A stretch of 40,105 bases of DNA from Spirochaetota bacterium (GCA_963205035.1 CAUJII010000172.1:1-40105), one strand, 5' to 3'. Numbered from the stretch's first letter, positions 15,879 through 24,989 are shown. Notes: generated by a model not told the origin, from the letters alone. Program-made: numbers and translations.

Positions 15879-16895
15879 ATGAAAGCAACCGAATTTTTGC
15901 GCAAGGAATGGCCCCTGTTTTTCTCGCTTCTGTTCTTTGCAGGTCTGATGCTCTTAGACTACGAAAAGGGGTTCATGGCGAACTGGACATCTTTAACGTC
16001 AGGGCCACAGTCGACTCTTTTTGTTTCTGCTGGTTTCTTAACAGTTATTACACTCGCGTTTCTCGAAGGCATTCTGGGGATTGATAACGCGACGGTTTTA
16101 GCAATCCAAGTGCGTCATCTAAAACCCGAAGATACGCTCAAGGCCTTGACATGGGGAGTTTGGGGAGCACACCTCTTTCGGTTCATCTTTCTCCTTGCCG
16201 CCGGTTTTATTCTCGAACAGAAATGGATTATGGCGATTGGTGCGTTTTATCTTGTGAATTTAGCGGCCGATTTTTTTCTAAATAATTTCTTTCAACTCCT
16301 TGCAGACTTAAGCGTCTTGATTGCGTTGGCGGTCGTGTTCTATATCTCTCAAGAGACAGTGGGTACCGCGACTGTGAGAGTACCGGTTTGGATTGCGTTT
16401 CTCTTAATTGGAGTTTTCGCAATTTATCGTTACCTGCGCGAGCGCCGCAGATCGCTCTTGCACAAGAACCAAACCGAAGAGGGGATAACTGTTGCGCGAT
16501 CGCATTCCAAGCGTTTTCCCCTTCTGTCTGCGATCATAGCCGTGGAGTGGACAGATATTCTTTTCTCTTTTGACTCGATTGGCGCGGGTGTCGCGATGAC
16601 ACGCGATTTTTGGGTGCTTTTCTGGGGGGCATTTTTTGGCGTCACTTGCCTCAGGCTTTTTGCGAAATCTTTTGTGAAGCTGCTCGACCGTTTTCCGCAG
16701 CTCGAAGGCGCCGCAATGCTCGCCGTTTTGGTCGTGGGCGTCAAAATGGGTTTTGAAGCTATTCAAGATACGCTCAAACTCCATTTTTTTCATATTGAGA
16801 ACTGGCAGACGAGCCTTCTCGTGCTTGCAATTTTTATCGGGGCATTTTTTGTGAAGACGAAGACCCCGCATATTACGGAAGAAAAGCCGGAATAG
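15879..16895 (+). CDS. TerC-family integral membrane protein
   Basis: From ATG 15879 (ATAGGAAG upstream) the product has 338 residues and eight to nine membrane helices. The two family signatures are present: EGILGIDNATVLAIQVRHL in the first half and EWTDILFSFDSIGAG in the second, each with acidic residues in a helix. TerC/Alx proteins are linked to manganese export and metal supply to secreted proteins, and to tellurium resistance in some hosts. The stop codon TAG is formed by the first unit of the tandem repeat (GAATAG), so the array begins at the last codons of the gene. Confidence 0.88.
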   Translation: MKATEFLRKEWPLFFSLLFFAGLMLLDYEKGFMANWTSLTSGPQSTLFVSAGFLTVITLAFLEGILGIDNATVLAIQVRHLKPEDTLKALTWGVWGAHLFRFIFLLAAGFILEQKWIMAIGAFYLVNLAADFFLNNFFQLLADLSVLIALAVVFYISQETVGTATVRVPVWIAFLLIGVFAIYRYLRERRRSLLHKNQTEEGITVARSHSKRFPLLSAIIAVEWTDILFSFDSIGAGVAMTRDFWVLFWGAFFGVTCLRLFAKSFVKLLDRFPQLEGAAMLAVLVVGVKMGFEAIQDTLKLHFFHIENWQTSLLVLAIFIGAFFVKTKTPHITEEKPE

Positions 16896-17093
16896 TTACT
16901 CGGGGGGGGCGTATGCCGTGCGCGAATAGTTACTCGCGGGCGTGTGCTGGGCGTGAATAGTTACTCGGGCGGCGTATGCCAAGCGCGAATAGCTACTCGG
17001 GGGGCGCGTGTTGGGCGTGAATAGTTACTCGCGGGCGTATGCTGGGTGCGAATAGTTACTCGGGCGGCACGGTCGTGCGCGAATAGTTACTCG
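16890..17093 (+). repeat. seven-copy tandem repeat of about 32 bp
   Basis: GAATAGTTACTCG (one copy GAATAGCTACTCG) starts at 16890, 16924, 16955, 16987, 17019, 17050 and 17081, giving periods of 31-34. The GC-rich spacers fall into two types, CGGGCGTRTGCTGGG and GGCGGCGTATGCC-like. The array fills the entire gap between the convergent terC-like and slyD genes and contributes the former's stop codon. Several units have short complementary arms (CGCGA...TCGCG). Confidence 0.9.
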
Positions 17094-17096
17094 CGC
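17077..17096. terminator. hairpin in the last tandem-repeat unit
   Basis: GCGCGA (17077-17082) and TCGCGC (17091-17096) are perfect arms around ATAGTTAC, immediately next to the slyD stop codon. It could act as a bidirectional transcript end for the convergent genes. No T tract is present, so the role is uncertain. Confidence 0.35.
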
Positions 17097-17567
17097 CTAG
17101 TGGTGGTGACCGTGGCCGCCATGCGCATGGCCGTGTGTCAGCTCCTCGGCGGTTGCATCGCGGATTTTCTGGATCGTGATTTCAAACGTGATATGTTTTC
17201 CCGCGTAAGGATGGTTGCCGTCGACGACGATATCTTTCTCATGCACTTCGGTGACGAAGGCGGGCACGACTCCCTGTTCGCTTTCGAGTTCGAGTTGCAT
17301 ACCGACTTCCATGGTGTCGCCGTCTTCAATTTGGTCTTTGGGGATAGTCATGACCAAGTCGCGTTGCATTTCGCCAAACGCATCTTTAGGGGCCATTTCC
17401 ACTTTTCCGGAGAAGCCTTCTTTCTTGTCGAGTAAGAACCGTTCCAAGGTTGGCATGATATTCTTGAACCCGTGGAGGTAGTCGAGAGTACCGTCTTCGA
17501 GTTTTTCTTTACCCGTTTCGCTGAGAATGTAGTCTATGGTGACTATTTTGTTTTTTGTGACTTGCAT
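17097..17567 (-). CDS. slyD: SlyD-like FKBP peptidyl-prolyl isomerase
   Basis: The 156-residue protein has the short FKBP core interrupted by an insert-in-flap domain (IVTIDYILSETG; then EKVEMAPKDAFGE-like flap residues; PAFVTEVHEKDIVVDGNHPYAGK). It ends in a histidine-rich tail, THGHAHGGHGHHH. SlyD catalyses proline cis/trans isomerisation, acts as a chaperone and binds nickel or zinc through its tail. The conserved NHPLAGK-type motif appears here as NHPYAGK. It begins 3 nt after the stop of the preceding gene, so it is the last gene of a three-gene operon with the sigma-like protein. Confidence 0.92.
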   Translation of the reverse strand: MQVTKNKIVTIDYILSETGKEKLEDGTLDYLHGFKNIMPTLERFLLDKKEGFSGKVEMAPKDAFGEMQRDLVMTIPKDQIEDGDTMEVGMQLELESEQGVVPAFVTEVHEKDIVVDGNHPYAGKHITFEITIQKIRDATAEELTHGHAHGGHGHHH

Positions 17568-17570
17568 AAA

Positions 17571-18299
17571 TTATGTGCTAAATTCTAAAATCTTAATTTG
17601 TCTGCCTGTTTCGGCGTCGAGAAAATAAAAAGAAATGTCACCCAAATCGTCACGGGTGAGTTCGAGTTGGCAACGGCTTTGGTTGAGATTAGCGGCCTCA
17701 ACGAGGCTGCCATCGAGATAGAGGGCGATGTGTCCGGTGCTGTGCGCATCGTCTTTGCGTTTGAGCGACCAGTCGAGAAGGAGTGCCTCTTCATTCGCGC
17801 TAATTTTCAAGTCGAAAACGACGCCGGGAAGCTCGGGCCTAAGAACCGTAAAGCTGCCCGTTTTGAGAAAACCGCGTTCGCTGTCTCCCCGGAATGCCGG
17901 CATCGGAGTCACCGAGTATGGACTGAGTGCCGTTGCGTCACCTTCCAAGCGGAATGAATAACTTGTCTGCAATAGTTGCAGCTTGATGCGGCTATAAAGG
18001 CTGTTCCAAATTTCGTCGTCTAAAACAAAATCTTCGTCGCCTAAGACATCCCACGCATAAGCGATTGTACGCTCATCTGTAATCGCCGAAAAAGGTGAAA
18101 CCGAGTCGTAAATGGGATGGATAGACGTGCTGGTTGTTTTGTCGCGTTGGAGAGTTTTCACGACATGCTGAGCGCGTTTTGGTTTTGAAGGGGTCGCCGC
18201 GTCTTTCTTTCGCTTGGTGGATTGAGTTGTATTTTTCCCACTGCGGGTCGTCGTTTTCATGCGACGGTTTTTGGTTTTGCTCAGACGCTTTGCTTTCAA
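17571..18299 (-). CDS. hypothetical protein with strongly basic N-terminal tail
   Basis: In this 242-residue product the first ~55 residues are almost only K, R, T and S (MKAKRLSKTKNRRMKTTTRS), a disordered tail likely to bind nucleic acid. The remaining ~185 residues form a folded domain (IYDSVSPFSAITDERTIAYAW; ALLLDWSLKRKDD; GHIALYLDGSLVEAANLN; FYFLDAETGRQIKILEF) rich in beta strands. No family was recognised. It lies between a sigma-like gene (15 nt upstream) and slyD (3 nt downstream), so it may work with transcription or with folding of the neighbouring products. Confidence 0.6.
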   Translation of the reverse strand: MKAKRLSKTKNRRMKTTTRSGKNTTQSTKRKKDAATPSKPKRAQHVVKTLQRDKTTSTSIHPIYDSVSPFSAITDERTIAYAWDVLGDEDFVLDDEIWNSLYSRIKLQLLQTSYSFRLEGDATALSPYSVTPMPAFRGDSERGFLKTGSFTVLRPELPGVVFDLKISANEEALLLDWSLKRKDDAHSTGHIALYLDGSLVEAANLNQSRCQLELTRDDLGDISFYFLDAETGRQIKILEFST

Positions 18300-18314
18300 A
18301 TAACCCTCTCTAAT

Positions 18315-19157
18315 TTATTTTTCGTATTCTCTGTACGCTTTTTTCAACGAGCCTTTAGCCTTTATCAACTGCCGTTGTGCGGTGGCTATTGTGTCGCCGG
18401 TAACGTCCGCCACGATACGTATAGGAATGCGGGTGTCTATGGAAAAAAACTTTTTCTTGGCAATTTCTTTCTTTCTTTGCGACGTTTTCTGCTTTTGTAG
18501 ATTATCAGAAAGTATCTTGTCTTCTGTGTGCAAGAGGAGCTTCAGCAACCGGTCGCGTTCTGTGAGAAACTTTTTTCTCTTTTCGTCGACAAAGCGCAGG
18601 TACGCACGGTATGCGCGCAGCGTTTTCCACGGGTCGCTCTTGGCTTTCTTTTTTTTTTCAACGAGAAAGCGCATTTCTCTAAAAGTCAAAGCGGCCGCAA
18701 GCGAGAGCCGCGCATAAATAGACGTGGGAGGAGTCAATCCGTCAAAAAGGATGTGTTCGAGATCGTCTGTTGGTTTTTCTTCGTATTGCAATTCGATGCG
18801 CCGCGTGCGGAGCTCTTCGACCGAGAGAAGCTCTATTTGCGAACGGGGAAGTTTACGCCGTCTCAAAAAATGATTGAACTCAAAATTCAGAGTTGCAGCC
18901 ATATACTGATAGAAAGGCAGAAGTGTGGGGTCGTAGCGCTCGAGATGCCCTTCGAGTTTGTGACTCACATGGACGTAGAAATCCCCCGCGACATCGCTCG
19001 ATTGCTGGTGGCGCAGCCTGGCGTAGTTATAGACCATAACGTGAAGTTTTTGCGGTACGGCGGTCTCTTTGCCTTGTTTCCGAGCTAACGCATACGTGTC
19101 AAATATGGCTTGAAACTCTGTCTCATTCATTAGAACTGACTCATAAACACTCGGCAT
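18315..19157 (-). CDS. divergent sigma-70-like protein
   Basis: This 280-residue protein has DVAGDFYVHVSHKLEGHLER followed by a YDPTLLPFYQYMAATLNFEF segment and HFLRRRK. This resembles sigma region 2 in leptospiral sigma-like proteins (acidic helix, then aromatic F..Y...L, then basic). The C-terminal RIPIRIVADVTGDTIATAQR QLIKAKGSL stretch could be a region 4-type helix-turn-helix. The middle is long and charged. I infer an atypical sigma factor or sigma-derived regulator. It is divergent from dapF with a 60-bp gap and leads the operon with the basic-tailed protein and slyD. Confidence 0.5.
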   Translation of the reverse strand: MPSVYESVLMNETEFQAIFDTYALARKQGKETAVPQKLHVMVYNYARLRHQQSSDVAGDFYVHVSHKLEGHLERYDPTLLPFYQYMAATLNFEFNHFLRRRKLPRSQIELLSVEELRTRRIELQYEEKPTDDLEHILFDGLTPPTSIYARLSLAAALTFREMRFLVEKKKKAKSDPWKTLRAYRAYLRFVDEKRKKFLTERDRLLKLLLHTEDKILSDNLQKQKTSQRKKEIAKKKFFSIDTRIPIRIVADVTGDTIATAQRQLIKAKGSLKKAYREYEK

Positions 19158-19217
19158 TCTGTGAAAGTTTGAAGCGTTTGCAAGAATTTTTATCAGTTTT
19201 CCGCACCGGAGGTTTGA

Positions 19218-20087
19218 ATGAGTGGCTCGAAAGCATTGCGTTTTGCCAAACTCGAAGGTTTAGGCAACGATTATCTCTTTACAGAAGATTCTCCAAAGAA
19301 TCCCCAGCGTGCAGCGCGCTTACTTTGCGACAGGCACTATGGCGTGGGTGCCGACGGTCTCGTTCTCATCATGGCTCCCGACAAAAAGTCCGAAGCCGAT
19401 TTTCAAATCCGTATCTTCAACCCCGACGGTTCAGAAGCCGAGATGTGCGGTAACGCCATCCGTTGTCTGGGCAAATATCTCTACGACCGGGGCAACACAA
19501 AGAAGCAAGAAATTAATGTGCAAACGCTCCGTGGAATTATCCCGTGCATTCTGATGGTACGCGATGGCCGAGTCTATCGTGTGAAAGCCGACATGGGCGA
19601 GCCGATTTTAGAACGCGCAAAAATCCCCATGGTATGCGCGGCCGGCGAAGAAGAGAAGCGTGTTCTGAAAGAGAAAATTTACCTCGAAGACCATAACACA
19701 TTTGAGTTCATGGCTGTTTCGATGGGTAACCCGCATGTCGTCATCTGGGTTGAGGACGTCGATAATTTCCCCGTTCATAAATACGGCCCGATGATTGAAA
19801 ACTATTCGCTTTTCCCTAACCGCACGAACGTCCATTTCATTCAGATGGTCGACGAAGACCACATTAAGCAGCGCGTATGGGAGCGGGGTGTGGGCGAAAC
19901 TTTGGCGACGGGCACAGGCGCTTGCGCAGCAGTTGTCGCGGGTGTTCTTGCCGGCAAGATCAAACGCAAAGCGAAAGTTGAACTACGCGGCGGCATTCTT
20001 GAAATCTATTGGTCTGAAAAAGACAACCACGTCTACATGACAGGCCCTTGCAAAGATGTCTTTGAAGGCCAAACGCTTCTCATCTGA
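19218..20087 (+). CDS. dapF: diaminopimelate epimerase DapF
   Basis: DapF interconverts LL- and meso-diaminopimelate, the last step before peptidoglycan and lysine synthesis. The 289-residue protein has GNDYLF at the N-terminus, PDGSEAEMCGNAIRC with the first catalytic Cys near 77, GNPHVVIWV, and ERGVGETLATGTGACAA with the second catalytic Cys near 236. GGAGG lies just before the ATG. All substrate and catalytic residues appear present. It starts a plus-strand run that continues into purH. Confidence 0.96.
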   Translation: MSGSKALRFAKLEGLGNDYLFTEDSPKNPQRAARLLCDRHYGVGADGLVLIMAPDKKSEADFQIRIFNPDGSEAEMCGNAIRCLGKYLYDRGNTKKQEINVQTLRGIIPCILMVRDGRVYRVKADMGEPILERAKIPMVCAAGEEEKRVLKEKIYLEDHNTFEFMAVSMGNPHVVIWVEDVDNFPVHKYGPMIENYSLFPNRTNVHFIQMVDEDHIKQRVWERGVGETLATGTGACAAVVAGVLAGKIKRKAKVELRGGILEIYWSEKDNHVYMTGPCKDVFEGQTLLI

Positions 20088-20119
20088 TGAAAGCAGGCTC
20101 ACCTTCTTAAGAGACTTCG

Positions 20120-21664
20120 TTGGATAAAGTCGTTCTCCGCCGTGCGCTCATTTCGGTCTCCGATAAAACGGGGCTCGCGGAGTTTGCGCGCGCACTCGCG
20201 GAGCGCAGTGTCGAAATCTATTCTACGGGCGGCACGCTCCAGTTTTTGCGCGAGGCTAAGATACCAGCGCTTGCAGTCGAGGACTACACGGGTTTCCCCG
20301 AAATGATGGATGGCCGCGTTAAGACGCTCCATCCCAAAATTCACGGAGGATTTCTCGCACGCCGTGATTTAGAATCACATTTGGATGCTGTGGCCCACCA
20401 CGGCATCAAGCTCTTTGATCTTGTCGTCGTCAATCTATACCCCTTTGAGCGCGTTATCGCAAATCCCGACGCTACATTTGAAGAGGCGGTAGAAAATATC
20501 GATATTGGAGGGCCTGCGATGGTGCGCTCTGCGGCGAAGAACGCGGCGTCTGTTGCGGTTGTTGTCTCTCCCTCTGATTACGCCCGCGTCTTAGCGGAAC
20601 TTGCAGCGCATGAAAACGCTACGACCTTGGCTCTGAGAGAAGAGCTGCGCGTTAAAGCATACCAACGCACCGCAGCTTATGATGCGAGCATCGCGTCGTA
20701 TCTCGAAACAAAGCAAGGAAAGAAAGCGCTTCGGCTGCAACTGGTTGAAAAACAAAGTTTGCGCTATGGCGAAAATCCGCACCAGAGCGCAAGTTATTTG
20801 GTCGAAGCAGAAAGTCCTGATGCGTGGAAGCAACTGCATGGCAAAGAACTGTCATTTAATAATATTTTAGACTTAGATATTGCACTGCGTTTAGCTCAAG
20901 ATTTTTCAGATGGTGTTTGTGCAATTTTCAAGCACACGAACCCCTGCGGCGTTGCGGTGGGTGAAAACCAGGCTGAGATTTTACAGCATGCTATGGACAC
21001 CGATCCCGTCAGCTTTTTTGGTGGAATCGTCGTTTTTAATCGACCTCTGGGCAAAGCGGCCGCGGAAAAATTGGCGCCCCATTTTTTTGAACTCATTATT
21101 GCACCGCAGTTTATCGAGGGGGCTTTTGAAACTCTGGCCGCGAAGAAAAATCTCAGGCTCATCGAGGCGAATTTCGCGGCAATGCAAAAGCACCCATCGG
21201 ACCTGCGCGCTGTGCCGGGGGCGGGGGGGTATCTTCTCCAAGACACCGATTGGACGCTTTGGAATAACGAAGACATAAAAGTGGTTTCGCAGAAGGCGAT
21301 CAATGCCGAGACGCGGGAAGACTTGGCGTTTGCGCTTCGTGTTGCGAAGTTTGTGAAATCCAATTCGGTCGTATTTGCCTCTGGAAAGCGCACTTTGGCG
21401 ATTGGCGCCGGGCAGATGAGCCGCATCGACAGCATACGTATTGCCGAGATTAAAGCACGCGACGCAAAACTTTCGCTCAAAGGGTCGGTGATGGCGTCCG
21501 AGGCGTTCTTTCCTTTCCGCGACAGCGTCGACATGTGCGCAGCGTTGGGTGTGCGCGCTATTGTGCAACCGGGTGGGTCGATCAAAGACAGCGAGAGCAT
21601 TGCCGCAGCAGACGAGCATGGCATCGGTCTTCTCTTTTCAGGGATGCGGCACTTTCGGCATTAG
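20120..21664 (+). CDS. purH: bifunctional AICAR formyltransferase/IMP cyclohydrolase PurH
   Basis: PurH carries out the last two steps of IMP synthesis. The 514-residue protein begins at TTG 20120 with AAGAGAC upstream, and the family N-terminus RALISVSDKTGLAEFARAL follows at once. The cyclohydrolase part has MDGRVKTLHPKIHGG. The transformylase part has LRYGENPHQSASY, FKHTNPCGVAVG with the catalytic Lys-His, and the C-terminal FSGMRHFRH. Length is normal. It lies 32 nt after dapF. Confidence 0.97.
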   Translation: MDKVVLRRALISVSDKTGLAEFARALAERSVEIYSTGGTLQFLREAKIPALAVEDYTGFPEMMDGRVKTLHPKIHGGFLARRDLESHLDAVAHHGIKLFDLVVVNLYPFERVIANPDATFEEAVENIDIGGPAMVRSAAKNAASVAVVVSPSDYARVLAELAAHENATTLALREELRVKAYQRTAAYDASIASYLETKQGKKALRLQLVEKQSLRYGENPHQSASYLVEAESPDAWKQLHGKELSFNNILDLDIALRLAQDFSDGVCAIFKHTNPCGVAVGENQAEILQHAMDTDPVSFFGGIVVFNRPLGKAAAEKLAPHFFELIIAPQFIEGAFETLAAKKNLRLIEANFAAMQKHPSDLRAVPGAGGYLLQDTDWTLWNNEDIKVVSQKAINAETREDLAFALRVAKFVKSNSVVFASGKRTLAIGAGQMSRIDSIRIAEIKARDAKLSLKGSVMASEAFFPFRDSVDMCAALGVRAIVQPGGSIKDSESIAAADEHGIGLLFSGMRHFRH

Positions 21665-21669
21665 GGGCA

Positions 21670-21689
21670 GGGGCTCTTAAGGAAGCCCC
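21670..21689. terminator. short GC stem-loop after purH
   Basis: GGGGCT (21670-21675) pairs with AGCCCC (21684-21689) around an 8-nt loop in the 45-bp gap between purH and the methyltransferase gene. There is no T tract, so it may only attenuate or stabilise the message. Confidence 0.35.
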
Positions 21690-21709
21690 GACCAACGGGC
21701 AGCATTGCA

Positions 21710-23053
21710 ATGAACATCCGAAAAATTAAACGGGGTGCATTTCTCGAACTCGAGTGCAAACATTTTGTCGCGGAGGGGTTAGGCCTTTCTTATTTCACCG
21801 ACGAGACACTCAAAGAAAAATTCAAACCGCATGTTTTTTTTATTTGGGGAGTTCTCCCCGGAGAAAAATTTATTGCGCACATTCGGCAAGTCAAGTCAAA
21901 GCTCGCCTACGGAATTTTGGCCGACCGCGACGCTGTGGGCCTCGAGCACTCGGAGAAAAAATTTCTTCATAAGCGTTGGGCATTGCTTTCTCTATCTGCC
22001 GAGCGCGCTGAACCTGCGTGTGAAAATTATTTGCGTTGTGGCGGTTGCCGCATGCAGCACCTCTCGTATTTAGACACGTTACGCTACAAAAAAACTTGGC
22101 TTCAAGCACAGTTAGAGAGGAACGGGGTAAATCCCACAAAGCTCGAATTCTACGATTACCCAGAAAATTTTCGTTGGCGTTACCGCAACCACGTTCAGGT
22201 TCACATCAACAAGTGGGGGACGTACGGTTTTTACGAACCCGTATCGTACCATACGCGCGCATTCCCCGAACACGGTTGCCTGATTTTTGAAGAGAAGGCG
22301 CTGCGCTCTGAGATGCCGCGCTTTCCCGTTGCAGTACGCGCTGCGCGGATTCGAGTCGATACCGATGGGCGCGCCGTTTTTACCGAACTCAATTCGCCCG
22401 AAGAGAAGCGAACTCTGGCGACTTATTCCGTCGAGTGGCCGGTGGGGCGCGAGGTGAAAATTGAATTTCCTGTGACGAGTTTTTTTCAAGCCAACCTGCG
22501 CGCTTTGCCCGCGTGGCTTTCCAAAATTTCAGCATGCTTTCAGCGCACGGGGTTATCTTCTCCACGCGTCTTGGAGCTCTATTCGGGGTTTGGATTTATC
22601 TCGCGCATGCTTTCGCTTGAATTCCCATTATCTGTTCTTGCGCTGGATATTCTTAAGAAAGAACAAGTCGAGGCCGTGCGGTTTTTTGAAAACGGCAAAG
22701 AGATCCCGTCGGATTTTTCTAATAATTTTCGTACAACAGATCTTTTCTTGCCACAGAAAATTTCTGAGACGCTTCTTGAGGAGATACGAAAATTTTCTCC
22801 CGAACTCTTGCTCGTGAATCCGCCGCGTGCTGGGCTTTCAAAAGAGACGTGGAAGGTTTTCAGGGAAGTAGCTCTTAAAGCGTTCCAAGGTCCGATTATT
22901 TATTCCTCTTGCGACGCAGCGACGATGGCACGCGACCTTGCGCTTTTTCAAAGCGAAGGATACACCTGCCATGAAATGTGCGCGTTCGATTTTTTTCCGT
23001 GGACTCACCACTTCGAGACGGTCTCTTATTTGACTCACTCGAAAAATCCATAA
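21710..23053 (+). CDS. RNA uracil-5-methyltransferase, TrmA/RlmD family
   Basis: The 447-residue SAM-dependent enzyme is likely to methylate a uridine in 23S rRNA. An N-terminal OB/TRAM-like region leads to the iron-sulfur cysteines ACENYLRCGGCRMQHLSY. FRWRYRNHVQVH and FFQANLRAL are family motifs. The SAM site is VLELYSGFGFISRML. LLVNPPRAGLSKE matches the usual DPPR.G motif, and the nucleophile Cys is in YSSCDAATMARDL. In the aligned position NPPRAG replaces DPPRxG. RlmD, RlmC or RlmCD cannot be told apart from the sequence alone. It shares the dapF-purH strand. Confidence 0.85.
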   Translation: MNIRKIKRGAFLELECKHFVAEGLGLSYFTDETLKEKFKPHVFFIWGVLPGEKFIAHIRQVKSKLAYGILADRDAVGLEHSEKKFLHKRWALLSLSAERAEPACENYLRCGGCRMQHLSYLDTLRYKKTWLQAQLERNGVNPTKLEFYDYPENFRWRYRNHVQVHINKWGTYGFYEPVSYHTRAFPEHGCLIFEEKALRSEMPRFPVAVRAARIRVDTDGRAVFTELNSPEEKRTLATYSVEWPVGREVKIEFPVTSFFQANLRALPAWLSKISACFQRTGLSSPRVLELYSGFGFISRMLSLEFPLSVLALDILKKEQVEAVRFFENGKEIPSDFSNNFRTTDLFLPQKISETLLEEIRKFSPELLLVNPPRAGLSKETWKVFREVALKAFQGPIIYSSCDAATMARDLALFQSEGYTCHEMCAFDFFPWTHHFETVSYLTHSKNP

Positions 23054-23073
23054 TCTTCTTTACTTGGCTGCGC

Positions 23074-23079
23074 GGAAGG
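23074..23079 (+). promoter_or_regulatory. ribosome binding site for the SpoIIE phosphatase gene
   Basis: GGAAGG lies 5 nt before GTG 23085. It favours that start over TTG 23064 or ATG 23094, although ATG 23094 would still leave a usable signal peptide. Confidence 0.4.
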
Positions 23080-23084
23080 TTAGC

Positions 23085-24989
23085 GTGCGCCGCATGCGTA
23101 TTCTGTGTGTCTTATTGTTTTCCACCTCGTCACTCTGCGCATTTATCGAGAAGGGAGAAATTGTTGTGCACGATAGAAGCCCTGTTTCGTTAGCGGGTTA
23201 CTGGCGTTTTGACACTCCGCAGGTTTCCAAATTTCTACGTATCGATAAAGAATGGCGCATGCAAAATGTAAAGGGAGTCTCGCGAGGTGTTTTTTCGCTC
23301 GTTATCACGGTTCCACAGCATCTACGGACGCGGGATTTTGGCGTCATCTTGCCGCCTGTATCGACTTCGATAACGCTTCGACTGAATGGAAAAGTGATAA
23401 CACAGAAGGGCAGGGTCGATAATACCCTCCGTTATCCCGAGCACTCTTCGGAGATGTTTCGATGGTACCCCATAAATCTGGAGGATTTTAGTAGCGATGC
23501 TGAGCAGCGCCTGACGCTCGAGGTAACAGGGTTTCATGGTGCGGGAGGAGTGTTCGGCGCATCGCATATCTATTGGGGTGGCATCGACGAGATTCAGCAA
23601 AAATTTAACTGGCTTCTTTTCTCCATCGTTTTTGTTGCGGCCGCTATTTTTGTGATTGCAGTTTTTCACTTCGCGTTGGTCGGCGATAGAACGCACCGCC
23701 GCGCCAATTTGCATTATGTTCTATTAACTTTGGCGATGGCGTTCCATGTGCTGGGGATGAACGGCTTGGGTTACTATCTCTTCGATCATTTTCTCTTGAA
23801 TGCAGTGCTCATTCATTTTCTGATAGCGCTATTTCCATTGACGATAATTGGTTTTACGTTACGCTACTTCAGACTCTCTTTCCCGCGACTGAGGCGAGTG
23901 ACGCACCTTTACAGTACCGCTGTCGTCGTTTTTCTTATAGTCGTCGCTATATTCCCAAAAGCCATTCCGTTCTATTTAGATTATGTGTTGCCGTTAGCTC
24001 TCGCGGCGATGGCACTTGCTTTAGCGTTTGCTTTTTACGGTGCGCTTGTGGGTGTGCGGCGAAAAATTGAGGGAGCAAAAACCATCACTGCGGGCCTTTT
24101 TGTTTATGGAGCCTGCGTGCTGAATGATGTCGTCTTTTATTATTCTTTTCTAACTCCTGTCAAACTTGCAGAGTATGGGTTTTTGATCTCGGCAATCTGC
24201 ATGGCCTTGGCACTTGCGGGCAGGCTCCGCAAATCGACGCGCGAAAAGGAAGAGTTGCGTGAATGGCAGAAGGAGATAACGCTCGCGGCACAAATTCAAA
24301 GGTCTGCCTTGCCACAGCGGCAGTTGCAGACGCCTTACTTGATTACCGCTTCTCTCTTCAAGCCGATGAAAATTATCGGCGGGGATTTCTTTGCTTTTTT
24401 TGAAGTTTCTGATCGGAAGGTAGGTTTCTTTATTGCCGATGTCTCAGGCCACGGAATTGCCGCAGCACTTCTCGTGAATATGCTGCGCTCGGTATTTTTT
24501 GAACAGCGCCAGGCGGCCGAGAATCCACCCGAACTCTTAGCGAACATGAACCGGATTCTCTATCCGCATTTGAACGAACAATTTATTACTGCGGCGTATT
24601 GTTTTGCGGATTTAGAAAAGAAGTGCCTTCGTGTATCACAGGCGGGGCATCCACCCCTCTTTTTTATCCGCACCCGAGAAGCGAAGCTTGATAGAATAAA
24701 ACCTAAAGGGCATTTTTTGGGCTTTTCTCCCGAAGAAAGCTATGGCGTCGAGGAGCTTGACCTCGCCGATTACAAGCGTCTCTTTTTATATTCCGATGGT
24801 ATTATCGAAGCCGGCACAATCCGCGGCCAGCCGTATTCCCTCGCTCACTTAGAAAAATACCTCTTGAGTACGTTGGGTTTTAGACAGCAGGAACTTTTAG
24901 AAGGTCTAGAACGCGACATCGAAGTTCAAACTGGCACGCCAATGAACGCCGACGACGATTCGAGCTGCATCGTTATTGATTTTTTGTAG
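23085..24989 (+). CDS. 7TM sensor with SpoIIE-type PP2C phosphatase domain
   Basis: A signal peptide (MRILCVLLFSTSSLCA) precedes an extracytoplasmic beta-sandwich of about 170 residues (7TMR-DISMED-like; GYWRFDTPQ, FRWYPINL). Seven membrane helices (about 190-395) and a short coiled coil (KEKEELREWQKEITLAAQIQ) follow. The PP2C-like domain has the metal-binding Asp residues GGDFFAFFEV, FIADVSGHGIAAALL, LYSDGIIEA and NADDDSSCIVI. Such proteins dephosphorylate anti-anti-sigma factors in response to an outside signal. All phosphatase motifs look intact. The substrate is unknown; no STAS or RsbW-like partner lies nearby. Confidence 0.85.
   Translation: MRRMRILCVLLFSTSSLCAFIEKGEIVVHDRSPVSLAGYWRFDTPQVSKFLRIDKEWRMQNVKGVSRGVFSLVITVPQHLRTRDFGVILPPVSTSITLRLNGKVITQKGRVDNTLRYPEHSSEMFRWYPINLEDFSSDAEQRLTLEVTGFHGAGGVFGASHIYWGGIDEIQQKFNWLLFSIVFVAAAIFVIAVFHFALVGDRTHRRANLHYVLLTLAMAFHVLGMNGLGYYLFDHFLLNAVLIHFLIALFPLTIIGFTLRYFRLSFPRLRRVTHLYSTAVVVFLIVVAIFPKAIPFYLDYVLPLALAAMALALAFAFYGALVGVRRKIEGAKTITAGLFVYGACVLNDVVFYYSFLTPVKLAEYGFLISAICMALALAGRLRKSTREKEELREWQKEITLAAQIQRSALPQRQLQTPYLITASLFKPMKIIGGDFFAFFEVSDRKVGFFIADVSGHGIAAALLVNMLRSVFFEQRQAAENPPELLANMNRILYPHLNEQFITAAYCFADLEKKCLRVSQAGHPPLFFIRTREAKLDRIKPKGHFLGFSPEESYGVEELDLADYKRLFLYSDGIIEAGTIRGQPYSLAHLEKYLLSTLGFRQQELLEGLERDIEVQTGTPMNADDDSSCIVIDFL

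Noticed and set aside
16890-17096. CRISPR-like array
   Set aside because: The conserved part is only 13 bp, the intervals are similar to one another instead of unique, and no cas genes are nearby. It is a plain tandem repeat.
20896-21624. 242-aa minus-strand ORF
   Set aside because: It lies fully inside purH in another frame, with no recognisable motifs; it is a shadow.
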